Origin: Cymodocea nodosa
Lineage: Eukaryota > Streptophyta > Magnoliopsida > Alismatales > Cymodoceaceae
NCBI GenBank assembly: GCA_036874045.1
Contig: CM072335.1
Coordinates: 11,862,001-11,926,000 of the forward strand
Reading direction: 5' to 3'
Length of the DNA: 64,000 bases
How positions within the stretch are numbered: position 1 is the stretch's first letter; each line of letters begins with the position of its first letter. Positions 34,666-45,059 of the stretch are shown piece by piece. The translations under genes and the position numbers were made by a program. A model generated the notes under the pieces. That model did no database searches. It saw nothing but the letters and a program-made list of their open reading frames with translations, and had not been told where the DNA came from.

Positions 34666-34819
34666 ACCGATACTATGATTCGGTCGGACCTAAATATTTT
34701 TTTATTTTTTTATCTTTCTTTTGGTTGAACCGATACTATGATTCGGTAAAACAAAATTTTTTTCTGAAAATTAATATACAATTTTTAATGTTCCAGTCAT
34801 ACCGATGTTACACGTCGGT
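34666..34819 (-). repeat. Second hairpin family, ACCGA...TCGGT, three copies
   Basis: ACCGATACTATGATTCGGT at 34666-34684 and again at 34729-34747; ACCGATGTTACACGTCGGT at 34801-34819. Each is a 19-base dyad with 5-base arms and a 9-base loop; (C/G)GGACCTAAATATTTT-type sequence follows two of them. They sit between the pol 3' end and the ORF-X hairpins. A fainter half-site (CGGTTGAACCG) is at 34867-34878. Confidence 0.8.
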
Positions 34820-34965
34820 CAGACCTAAATATTTTTTAATTTTCCGGCCATACTAATGGATCCAATCGGTTGAACCGCAACTATTTTTATGTTTTATATA
34901 TATTTTTAATGTTTTTTTTTATTTTTTATATATATATATATATAAACATAAAAACTGATTTCTTA

Positions 34966-37900
34966 CTAAGTAAAACTCGAGTAGTCCTCTACTCTGATTT
35001 CTTCTATAATTCCAAAGGAGCTTTTTGGTGTTTTCAGAATAGGTTTAAGTATTTGTCCATTTACTTTAAATATATTCTGATTTTTAGGATTTTCAATTTC
35101 AATAGCTCCATAAGGATAAACATTTCGAACTATGTAAGGTCCTGCCCATCTAGATCTTAATTTTCCTGGATGGTTATGGAGTCTAGCCATATAAAGATAT
35201 ACCTCTTGTCCTATTTCAAAGTTTTTAGGAATAATTTTTCTATCATGCCAGAATTTCATTCTCTTTTTCTCTTACAGTTTTTGAATAAGCTTCATTTTTA
35301 AATTCTTCCAATTCAATTAGTTGCATTTTCCTATTTTCATTAGCTTGATTTAAATTAGTATTTAGAGTTTTTAATGCCCATTAAGCTTTATGTTCTATTT
35401 CAACAGGTAAATGACAACTTTTTCCATATACTAGCCTAAAAGGTGACATACCTAAGCTCGTTTTATAAGCAGTTCTATAAGCCCAAAGTGCATCAATCAA
35501 TCTATTAGCCCAATCTGTTCTAGTAGGATTTACTACTTTTTTCAAGATTAATTTAATTTGTTTGTTTGCACTTTCTACTTGTCCACTTGTTTGCGGATGA
35601 TATGATGTTGCAATTTTGTGGTTTACTCCATATTTCTTCATTAAGGCTTCAAAACTTCTATTACAGAAATGAGTTCCTCTATCACTGATAATAGCTTTAG
35701 GTATTCCAAATCTGGCAAATATATTTGTTCTTATAAATTGTATTACCACTTTGTTATCGTTAGTTTTTGTAGGAATAACTTCTATCCATTTAGATATATA
35801 ATCCACTCCCAACAATATGTAATTAAATTGATTAGATATAGGAAATGGACCCATAAAATCTATTCCCTACACATCAAAGATTTCAACCTCAACAATAGGA
35901 TTAAGAGGCATCATATTCCTCTTTGATATTCTTCCTATTTGTTGACATCTTAAACAACTTAAGCAATATTTATGAGCATCTTTGAATAGTGTTGGCCAAT
36001 AAAACCCACATTGCAGAATTTTTGCAGTAGTTTTCCCTAAACCAAAATGTCATCCACAAGCTTGGTCATGACAGAAAGACAATATGCTCGAATATTCAGT
36101 TTCTAGAACACACCTCCTTAAAACTAGATTAGGACATTTCTTAAATAAGTAAGGGTCTTCCCAATAGTAATATTTTACTCTTGAGAAAAACAATTTCTTA
36201 TCCTGTCTATTCCAATCCTTAGGTGTTAAACCAGTAACTAAGTAATTAACTATGTCTGCATACCAAGGTATTGTGTTGATGGTCATTAATTGTTCATCAG
36301 GAAAATTATCCTTAATTTCAATATTTGATTTTTCTATTTGTAATCTTGATAAATGATCTGCTACTACATTCTCACAACCTTTTTTATCTTTAATTTCTAG
36401 ATCGAATTCTTGCAATAATAATATCCATCGGATCAATCTAGGTTTAGTTTCTTTTTTCTTTATTAGATGTTTTAGAGCTGAATGATCTGTGTATACTATT
36501 ATTTTAGCTCTAATCAAATATGATCTAAACTTTTCTAAAGCAAACACAACAGCTAATAATTCTTTTTTAGTAGTTGTGTAATTAACTTGAGCATCATTTA
36601 AGGTTTTGCTTGCATAATGAATCACTCTAGGAGATTTTTCTATTTTCTGTCCTAACACTGCTCCTACAGCAAAATCAGAAGCATCGCACATTAATTCAAA
36701 TGGATGGTTCTAATTAGGTGCTTGAATTATAGGAGTTGAAATTAAGCTAGTCTTAAGTCAAAAAAATGCTTCTTTGCAATTTTTATCAAAGTTAAATGGA
36801 ACATCTTTTAATATATTAGTTAAAGGTCTAGCTATCTTGCTAAAGTCTTTAATAAATCTTCTATAAAAACTAGCATGTCCTAGAAATGATCTAATATCTT
36901 TTATTGATTTAGGTTCTGGTAGATTAGAAATTACTTCTATTTTAGCTTTATCTACTTCCAACCCTTTTTTAGAAACAACATGCCCTAAGACTATTCATTG
37001 TTTAACCATGAAATGACATTTTTCCCAATTTAAAACTAGATTTCTTTCCACACAGTATTTTAATATTTGGTCTAAATTGCTTAAACACACTTCATATGAG
37101 TTGCCATTTATAGTAAAATCATCCATAAATATTTCTAAAAGTTCATCAGTCATTCCAGTAAATATGCCCTGCACACACCTTTGAAAGGTAGCTGGTGCAT
37201 TGCATAATCCGAATGACATTCTTTTAAAAGCATAAGTTCCATTAGGACAAGTGAAAGTTGTTTTCTCTTGATCCTCTAATGCTACTGGAATTTGATTATA
37301 CCTTGAATACCCGTCTAGGAAACAAAAATATTCTTGCCCTGCTAATCTTTCCAGCATTTGATCTATAAAAGGTAAGGGAAAATGATCTTTCCTAGTCACA
37401 GCATTCAGCTTTCTATAGTCTATACATACTCTCCAGCCTGATTGAATTCTAGTAGGTATCAAGTCTTGACTTTCATTCCTAATAACTGTTAATCTTGATT
37501 TATTGGGAACTACATGGATTGGACTAACCCACGAGCTATCAGAAATCGGATATATTATATCATTATCTAACCATTTAACTATTTCCTTCCTGACTACTTC
37601 CTTAAGGTTTGGATTTAATCTCCTCTCAGGAATTCTAACAGGTTTAGTATTCTCTTCTAAATATATGTGGTGACAGCATAAAGTTGAACTTAACCATTTT
37701 ATATCAGTCATAGTCCATCCTATTGCTTCTTTATAACTTTTTATTACCTCTTTTAATTTAGCTATTTGATCCTCTTTCAAATCTGAAGCAATAATGATTG
37801 GACAGGTTCGTTTATCTTCCAGAAATATATAGGTTAATTCAGGAGGTAAAGGTTTTAATTCTAAATGTTGCCCATCAGAAGCTAGAGCTCCTAATTGAAC

Positions 37901-39688
37901 ATCATCATTTTTTAAATTAATTTCTTCCTGATCTCCTTCTATATTTATGCTTTCACTTTCTTCTAAAGTTTCAGAATTGATTTGCCTATTTAATTCTTTT
38001 TGAATCACATCATATAACATATCTCCTTCATCCTCTAAAAAGTCTATGGTATGTAAGGACATTTCTAACTCCTCAAACCTTTCTGGTTTGAAAATATTTA
38101 ATTGATTATCCTCATTACCATATGCTAACTTCATTACTCCAGTTTTACAATTTATAACAGCCCCTGATGTTGCTAAAAAAGGCCTTCCCAAAATTAAAGA
38201 TGTATCACTATTTTTATGCTTAATTTGTTGGGAATCCAAAATTACAATATCAATAGGATATATAAAATTCTTGATTTTAATTAAGACATCCTCTATTTTT
38301 CCTTTAGGGTATCTTATACTTCTATCAGCCAATTGAATAACCGTACTAGTAGGAGTTAAGCCTTCTAATTCTAAGGATGCAAATATATCACTTGGCATAA
38401 CATTTATACCTACACCTAAGTCTATTAAGGTTCTTTCTAGAATGGTATTTCCTATAGTGCATGATATAACAGGGATTCCAAGATCAGATAAGTTTTTAGG
38501 AATTTGTGGCAGAAATGGGTAACTACTTTACTCAGCTAAAAAGACATTTCTAAGAACTTTTCGCTCTCTTTTCTTAGTACACCAATCCTTCAGAAATTTA
38601 GCACAAAGTGGCATATTCTGCAATAGATCTAACAAAGGAATGTTAACTTGTACTTTTTCAAAAATTTCTCTTATTTTTTCTTGTTTTTCAGGAATTGTTT
38701 GTTGTAATCTTTCAGGATAGGGTACTAAAGATTTTGATTTCAAAGACTCTTTTTCTTTCAGTTGATTTGTTTGATCATTTTTAGCTTCAATTGAAGATTC
38801 AGATTGTTCTTCAGTGATTTCTAGATTTTCAGCTATTATGTTTTCATTATCATTTTGATTTTTACTCTTGTCCACCTTCATATCATTTTCATTTTGAGTT
38901 CTTGGTGGTATATCAGTTCCAGATCTTAATGTTACACATACATCTTCTAGATTTTCGTTACTTTCATGATGTTTTTGTATATCATTTTCGTGATTATGAT
39001 CTTCAATTGTTTTTAGTTTTAAAGTGCATTCTTTAAATTCTCTTACATTTGTGTTTTCTGTTTGTTGTATATTTTGCAAGTTGTGCAGGTTTATAACATT
39101 ATAATTTTCATTGTCCTGTTGTAAAACTTGTATTTTCATTGCATTTTTGTCTAATGCTTTTAATTTTGTTTCCAGATCATCTAATTTCATTGCATTCAAT
39201 TTTTGATCAATTTTCTTTATGGCTTTTTCAGTTTCGTAAATTATATCTTGTTTAGGTTCTGAATATGCCTTCTTATAGTTTAATTGGTTGACTTCTTGTT
39301 GTTGACACACAAAGTATTCCAGTTTGTCCAGATTTTGCTCTATACTATGCTCCAATCTGTCATAGCTATCCCAAACTTCAGTGTCTCTCATCATATTACA
39401 CATTCTATACTGACCATCAGTTGGGTAAACTATAGGATTCTCATACTCGGCTCTATTATATTGAGGATAATTCATTTGTTGTTCATGGGATCTATCAATC
39501 TGTAAATGTCTCAATTTCAAACAATCAGAAATGTCGTGTCCTTCAGAATTGCAGAATTCACATATGCTAATTAAAGGTTTCAGAAATCTTTGAGCATAAG
39601 CATATGCCATATTCTCAATTACAGAAGAAAACACACAACTCTGACTATTAAAATGAAACAGCTCTAACAATTGCTTATATCTATTCAA
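34966..39688 (-). pseudogene. CCHC/gag-C and pol polyprotein of the Athila-like element
   Basis: From ATG 39688, 23 bp after the primer site. Order: zinc knuckle CEFCNSEGHDISDC; Athila-type gag tail (VTLRSGTD, VNIPLLDLL); protease with D-L-G (LIDLGVGINVMP, near 38410); reverse transcriptase with catalytic FMDD (near 37120); RNase H with [18 protein letters not shown] and ADHLSRL; integrase with an HxxCxxC-type finger, [15 protein letters not shown] and GQVESAN (DDE); and an integrase tail to 34966. The frame is continuous apart from stops at 38530-38528, 36997-36995, 36760-36758, 36712-36710, 36052-36050, 35869-35867 and 35383-35381, and one frameshift near 35265. At least two stops (36710, 35867) replace conserved Trp codons. 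The gag core domain is missing from this polyprotein. Confidence 0.9.
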
Positions 39689-39710
39689 TTCAGTTCAATT
39701 CAATTCAATT

Positions 39711-39727
39711 CCCTGGCAACGGCGCCA
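39711..39727 (-). other. Primer-binding site, tRNA-Asp type
   Basis: TGGCGCCGTTGCCAGGG on the minus strand, seven bases after the LTR end. It matches the sequence used by Athila/Tat elements and taken to pair with the 3' end of tRNA-Asp. Confidence 0.85.
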
Positions 39728-40006
39728 TAAAACTTGTTCGTGTTTTCCCAGCACTACACTAGAAAAACTTAGATTTGTTACTTCTATTTTTACTTAGTTA
39801 ATTTATCTTTATGCCTATTCTTTCTTTTAGAAGTAAACAAACAACCTTTAATACAATTTAGATCTTAATTCCAATTTGTACTTTAACTGCAAGTGCACAG
39901 TGTCTCTTGTATTAGTGTGCAAGTACAGGTCGATCCCACAGGGAATTGCTGATGAATTTAAGAAATGTTTGATTGTGAACAATTCAAATTTATATTCAAT
40001 AAGCAC

Positions 40007-40099
40007 TCCGTTGAGTTACAGTTAACTCAACGGACTAAGTTCGTTGAGTTATGGATAACTCAACGGACTATTCTCGTGGACTTAAGTTAACTCCACGAG
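40007..40099 (-). repeat. Hairpin cluster in 5' LTR ahead of the pol unit
   Basis: Best-preserved set: TCCGTTGAGTTA/TAACTCAACGGA (40007-40034, perfect 12-base arms, loop 4); GT(T/C)CGTTGAGTTA-type at 40039-40068; CTCGTGGA/TCCACGAG at 40073-40099. They lie about 320-410 bp before the polyprotein ATG, inside the presumed RNA leader. Confidence 0.9.
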
Positions 40100-41100
40100 C
40101 CTGTCTATTCTTTATAATACTGCTAATTACAGAGGAATTCGGCCAACCATTGGGCGATTCCACAGATTGTAAATAACATCAATTAAGCTTTTTAATGTTA
40201 GTTAACATTGGATTTATTGTTATGCAATAGTAACATTCAGATGATTCAAACATTAACCATTAAAATCTTTAAGTTGTTTTGCATGAACCAATTTCAGTAA
40301 ACTGTAAAATTAAAACTAACATAAAACAATCATAAAATTGATACAGATAACATTAATCACAATACAACACCAACAATACAACACTCAAATACAACATACA
40401 AACAAAGATAAATTACTTTTGGTATTTTTGTTTTGATGTGATGGGCGAAAGGTGAAATGTAAAGTAATTTCACTTGACAGTAAATACTTCTGACACTACT
40501 TGCAACGTGATTACACCACTGAAAATTGAACCACTTACAATTCTGTCTCCTCTCCCTATAGAATCGCGAGTCCAGAATTGCAAGATGATCTCCTCTTCAG
40601 CATACAGGCATCAACCCGAAGCCAAGGCTAAAAGCTTTACGATCTCCTAAAATATGAGTCGGTGCTTGGTGAAAATGTCTTCCCTTCCCACGACGCGATC
40701 ACTCGTCACAGTGGTTGTCAGGCACTGTGTTTGGCTCGGAATTGACCCGACATCAGGCAAGTATCCTCACAGACCTCCGATGATTGGTGATTATGGTGGT
40801 GATACGATGGTTGGTGTGATACTTTGGAGAATCGCCAATATTGTCTGCAGAAAGCTCGGTGCTCCTCCTCTATATACACTGGTCGTCTATCGATCACACA
40901 CCCTTCTTCTTTTCTTTTATATTTCTTTTGTAGTAACTGCTTCTGCTTGAATGGTCAGTTGGATTTCCTTCCTTCAGATCAACGGCGATGATTTCTTTCT
41001 CCCTACGCGATTGAATTCCTGCATGATACGTGCAAACGTGGTTTTTCCTTCCAACTGTCTGTTTCTACAACCACTACAGTGGCATATTAGAAAATATATA

Positions 41101-41130
41101 GTCCGTGGAGTTACAGATAACTCAACGGAC
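41101..41130 (-). repeat. Hairpin in 5' LTR (U3)
   Basis: GTCCGTGGAGTTA with TAACTCAACGGAC, the same as at 26213-26242. Confidence 0.85.
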
Positions 41131-41603
41131 TTCCTTCGTTGATTTAACTATAAAACACGTGCAAAAATAACAACTTAAGTTTATAACGCTAACCTAACGC
41201 GTTGCCTTAGTGTATTTTCATGTAACTCAACGCGTGCAGTTATACTAACTTAACAAGTTATAATGTAAGTAAATCTACTAGCTCTCAACACGTGTCAGAA
41301 GCAGTTTAAATATAAAATAACATTCCGGAGAGTTACAGGTATAACTATCCGATGCTCAGATGCATTTTTGGATACTTAAGAATTTCACAGCCTACAATTT
41401 ACCGACAGTTCAGAAATGCACTAAATTAACATTAATTCCCCAAAATTAAGTAGATTCTTCAATTAAAGCATATAACAGTGCAATTATAACAAAATAGCTT
41501 AATTCTCATATGATAAGCTAAATATTATGCAATTAACCATCATTTAACTATTAATATTATGCACTTTTTCATTCTAAACATGCATCATAATAATTAAAGT
41601 CAC

Positions 41604-41951
41604 CTTCACAAATTCTTCTTAGATTTCATCAAGTACAGATGTATGACTATTTATATAGTCTCATCCCTATCCAATTTGATTGGCGATCTTGCTATAATTT
41701 TTATACATTTGCCGCCATGTCTTTAGATGACTATCAATATTTTTTTTCTCTAACCCAACATTTGTTTTTAAATTGTAAGCTTTGATTACTTCAGTCCATG
41801 TGTCCACTCTAATCTTGCCATCAGGTGTTTTGGCGTTTCCTTGATTAATAGTATCACAAAGAAGATTTAAGATCATTTCATCATCTTTCTGACTCTATGT
41901 GAAATTTTTTCTTGATGTAGTCTTCTTTCCATGACCATTGTTTTTTGCCAT
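41604..41951 (-). pseudogene. Myb/SANT-like PIF ORF, exon 1
   Basis: ATG at 41951, an early TAG at about 41897-41895, then a recognisable Myb/SANT-like trihelix domain: ILNLLCDTINQGNAK, RVDTWTEVIKAYN and HLKTWRQMYKNY. Stops follow in the linker (near 41667). The donor G|GTGACT lies at 41603-41602, and the matching acceptor is at 19316. The 22-kb retroelement sits in this intron, 17 bp after the donor. Confidence 0.65.
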
Positions 41952-42796
41952 TGTCTACAAATGTATTATTTGCATAATTAAAATACCTCACAAGTAATTA
42001 AGATTGATAGAAAAACATAATGTCAAGTATTCAAGTGAAACAAATTAACAATAGCATAGTTTTGATCAAACATTCTTCATTTAAAGCTAACAGATTGAAG
42101 CAAAGGACACAAATGTGTAAAAGATGGACAAGAAAATCAGCAATTTACAAATTATAGGGTTCCAACATATGACAAAAATACCTAAGTAGTAGATATTAGA
42201 AGGCCATGATGAGGAATTTTAGGAATGATGTCAAATCCTATGGAATATATTAGTTTGACATACCCATTCAATAAGGCTTCACATGTTCATGTACAAAAAA
42301 AAAATCTTTCATATGGCTGAACGGAATGCTCTTTAGAGAAATGTTTTATATAAGTGAAAACTCCAACAACAGCATTGTTAAAATTATATATCATCAATAC
42401 GTTTTCATCTGTAATTATAAAGTCATCAATTAACAAACACTAACGAAGTCTACCTAGAAAACTCAGGTTGGAATCTGGAAGTTGATTCTGAAAATCATTC
42501 AGTTTCAACAAAATTATCATTCCTCTAAGCTGATATGATGTTACATCTTTGCTGTAGAGAGATACAAAAGAAAGAGGTCACAGTCTAGAGAGTGGTGCAA
42601 CTAGCATTTAGGCTTGGAAACCTGATTTTGATGCTTATATCGATAAGAAACTTGCAAGACAACTTTAGACACCATGATGCTCATCTACATGGATTTTATT
42701 GAAGATAGTGAGAACGTTGTGTGTGTGTGTTATGGTACCAAATATTTTTTCCTAGAGTATAATTGAACCATGCCATGGTTTTACTTTAGATCCACA
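41952..42796. other. Right arm of the PIF element, no gene seen
   Basis: AT-rich DNA including the presumed promoter of the Myb/SANT gene and a short GT run at 42719-42730. No coding frame is convincing. Confidence 0.4.
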
Positions 42797-42810
42797 AAAG
42801 TAGTATGTAG

Positions 42811-43501
42811 ATGAAGTCCTTCCAATTGAATTAATCCCTAATGATGTTGAAAGGAAGTTGTTGAGGGTTCGATTGATAATGAAACAAGATGTAAGTATTT
42901 CAACCTTATCTATCTCTTTGATGAAGGATCTACAATCTCGTGGATACCATGTGGAAGAATTGACATGTTTGTACCTTGGAATCAAGTTCTTATATGGTCC
43001 ACATACCTACTATTCTGATGAGGTAAACTCTATTTGTTGAAATATAGATATCTAATTTAAAATCAAGTATAAAGTTTTTTTTTTGTATATTAACCTATAT
43101 TTTGTTTTAAATTTTACCAATGTGAAATTATTCCATCACAATAGTACTATGTTCTGTCATCATTTGTCTCCAATATCAGTCATTGCACTTCAATACTTGT
43201 TGGTATATTGAACTAAAGACAATGTGCTCTTATGTAATATCAGGTAACTATGTTGGAGATGGATGGCCAATTTGACAGATTAGAGGAGCTGCTATATGTC
43301 GAAAGCCTTCTCAACAACCTCTCGATGAAATTCTACGATGAAGTGACAGAGCAAATGGTGAAGCATGGGGAATTCCCAAGCAGCAACAATGGCATCGTAC
43401 TCTTCCAAACCATACTTGGGTTCAAGATGAGAGAAGTATGTGAGAAGATTATGTCTGAAAAGATGACAAGGACACAAAGAAAGGTAGAGGATGCAAGTTG
43501 A
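42811..43501 (+). pseudogene. Captured host-gene fragment (two or three exons), unrecognised
   Basis: An open block ending 43022 at a good donor (GAG|GTAAAC) reads LPIELIPNDVERKLL, then DLQSRGYHVEELTCLYLG and YGPHTYYSDE. The acceptor CAG at 43241-43243 opens a second block, VTMLEMDGQFDRLEELLYV, continuing to TGA 43499-43501. Both are phase 0, codon use is good, and no TE motif is present, so this looks like a spliced host gene picked up by the transposon. A further donor (GAT|GTAAGT at 42891) could split the first block. I do not recognise the family. It is on the strand opposite to the PIF genes and truncated at both ends. Confidence 0.5.
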
Positions 43502-43539
43502 TGATTCTAACGATAAATTTTTACCAATTACCAATACAA

Positions 43540-43900
43540 GGAGACGATGGCGAGGATGCGTGACAAATGAGGGCAAAGATGCGTAAGGAGACGATGCTAC
43601 GGGCAAGGATGTGGAAGGAGATGATGCCGTAGGCGACGATGTAAAAGGAGATGATGCTGTGAGGCAAGGATGCATGAGGAGACGACGTTGCAGGCGAGGA
43701 TGTGGAAGGAGACGATGCTGTAGGGTGAGAATACATGAGGAGACGATGCTACAAGGCGAAGATGTGCGAAGAGATGATGTTGCAGGCAAGGATGTAGAAG
43801 GAGACGACGCTGCAAGGCAAGAATGTGCGAGGATGCATGAGGAGATGACATCGCGACGGGATGAAGATGCACGAGGAGGAGATGAGGGCAGGACGTGAAC
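43540..43900. repeat. Purine-rich minisatellite
   Basis: Eight or so imperfect units of about 40-48 bp built on AAGGAGACGATGCT and GGCAAGGATG, close to the right TIR of the PIF element. Long open frames on both strands here (for example 43611-43898 and 43521-43789) result from the repeat, not from genes. Confidence 0.8.
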
Positions 43901-44092
43901 GAGAGGTTTCCGTCGTTTTCACCTCGGGTGTGGTAGAAAAATGGCGAAAACCTAGTATACAACGTGCCTTTTACACAACATAAAATGTCGGAAAAAATTT
44001 TAGATGTATAAACACCTGAAAAATGATAGAAAATTTTCCATCAGTTTCCTTTCCAATGTTTTTCGTCGTTTTCCAAGTACACAAACACCCTC
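43901..44092. other. Right subterminal region and TIR of the PIF element
   Basis: Contains GAAAATTTTCCATCAGTTTCC-type AT-rich subterminal sequence that mirrors GAAAATNATAAAA-type repeats at 16740-16930, then the TIR ending at 44092 and TTA at 44093-44095. Confidence 0.6.
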
Positions 44093-44095
44093 TTA

Positions 44096-45059
44096 GTTTA
44101 TGTACCTTCATATCTTTAAGCCATTGTCTTCTTTCTCATTTGTCCAAGTGGTGTGGATTCCTGTTGCTTTTGAAATTAGTTTATGTTGTTGTTCTAATAT
44201 TATTGTGTTTGGCTTTTAAGAGTCATGATATTTCAGTAGGATTTTTTAGTTACTTCTTCCTGTTCTTCTTAAGCAAGTAAACGATGGTACCTGAGCACTC
44301 GTAAAGCTGTCGTTATCTTCTTTGCCCTCTATTCAAGTATTTGAAAGTCATTATATCAAATGGTTATAAGGTAAGTGACGTAGACAAATATATTTGACAT
44401 TTATAGGATGAAATGCAAGAAAGTAATTCAATTTAACAAAAAATGACATGTGTGTGGAAAATAAGGTAGGAATTTAGTAATATCACAGAAGTTCCCAAAA
44501 AAGGTTCAAAATTATGAATATTTAAGACAAGCAACATTGTGTCTCTAGTTTTAACAAGATAGATCAAAATTTTATTATTTTTCTTTTGACTAACATCATT
44601 TGATTGGAAAGATAAATTAACTAAATACTATGAGATTATTCTTTTCTCATTATTTCTAATAAATTTCATAGTTTTTCCATTATAGTTTATATATAAATGA
44701 CAAGAGAATTTCTATTAATAGATGCCCAAAATAAAAAATGCCAATATTATTATAGAAAACATTGTTATCATTAAATTTATAAAAAAATTCTCATATAACA
44801 TTTATATACAGTAATAAAACAAAATTCATAAACTTACTTGGATGTTGGGTGCCAACAAAGTAGGTTGATCAACAAAGAACAAATTCATTCTACTGAATTT
44901 TTGCTTCAATAGTATCTCATCTCAAAATGGTATTAATGTTCTTCTTTATTAATTTATAGGATGGAAAGATATTTTGACACAAACGAATTAGAGCTATGAT
45001 TTTATTCAATATATGCATTATTCTTTTAACATTTATTGAATAAATTTTTATTTATATTA
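44096..45059. other. AT-rich intergenic DNA
   Basis: No gene, RNA or known repeat recognised; stops are dense in all frames. Confidence 0.5.

Larger units (their letters stand above)
19386..41580. mobile_element. Composite Athila-like LTR retroelement insertion with TGCAT duplications
   Basis: A single block of 22.2 kb flanked by TGCAT at 19381-19385 and 41581-41585, a 5-bp duplication as made by LTR-retrotransposon integrases. Left part (19386-24515): a rearranged plus-strand partial copy. Middle (24522-24839): an inverted F-box fragment. Right part (24840-41580): a full minus-strand element with two LTRs. The right terminus is a normal LTR end (TGTTTAG on the minus strand). The left terminus is not an LTR end but begins TAATTAAAG, the first bases after the internal polypurine tract seen at 23181-23195 and 28025-28037. 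All three inter-tract segments and three F-box copies are closely similar, so the parts come from one family. Confidence 0.75.
24840..41580 (-). mobile_element. Full-length Athila-like Ty3/gypsy element with four coding units
   Basis: 16.7 kb. Minus-strand order: 5' LTR 41580-39735, primer site 39727-39711, CCHC/gag-C-pol 39688-34966, ORF-X 34299-32065, gag core 31124-29781, F-box 29585-28448, internal polypurine tract 28037-28025, 3' tract 26705-26693, 3' LTR 26692-24840. RT and integrase are of the plant Ty3/gypsy type, and the LRSGxD...IPLLDLL...YxKFLKD-like gag tail is typical of Athila/Tat elements. Every ORF has stops, many at former TGG codons. Over the first 240 bp of the two LTRs (24840-25080 against 39735-39975) I count 7 differences, so the insertion is moderately old. 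Confidence 0.85.
39735..41580 (-). repeat. 5' LTR
   Basis: 1,846 bp, TGTTTAG...CGAACA on the minus strand. TATA-like TATAAAAG at 40921-40914, so U3 would be about 650 bp. Hairpins at 41101-41130 (U3) and 40007-40099 (U5 side). Next to it at 41581-41585 is the target duplication TGCAT. Confidence 0.92.
16723..44092 (-). mobile_element. PIF/Harbinger-like DNA transposon, split by a 22-kb retroelement
   Basis: The left end GGAGTTGTTTGTGAAC (16723-16738) and the right end read inward as GAGGGTGTTTGTGTAC (44092-44077) agree at 12 of 16 positions. Both are flanked by TTA (16720-16722, 44093-44095), the usual PIF target duplication. Inside are both genes expected of the family, a DDE transposase and a Myb/SANT-like protein, both on the minus strand. 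Without the retroelement the element would be about 5.2 kb, a normal size. Both genes are broken, so it is non-autonomous now. It also carries host-gene exons and a minisatellite in its right arm. Confidence 0.75.

Noticed and set aside
34870..35160. Plus-strand ORF of 96 aa opposite the integrase tail
   Set aside because: Shadow of the minus-strand pol frame and TA-rich sequence.
39711..39727. A tRNA gene at the sequence GGCAACGGCGCCA
   Set aside because: Only the 3' tRNA end complement is present; its position right after the LTR shows it is a primer-binding site.
25114..40099. Hairpin clusters as a CRISPR-like array
   Set aside because: Repeats are dispersed over 15 kb in a plant retroelement, without regular spacers or cas genes.
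43292..43962. Several minus-strand ORFs rich in Ser, His and Pro
   Set aside because: Pure product of the purine-rich minisatellite.
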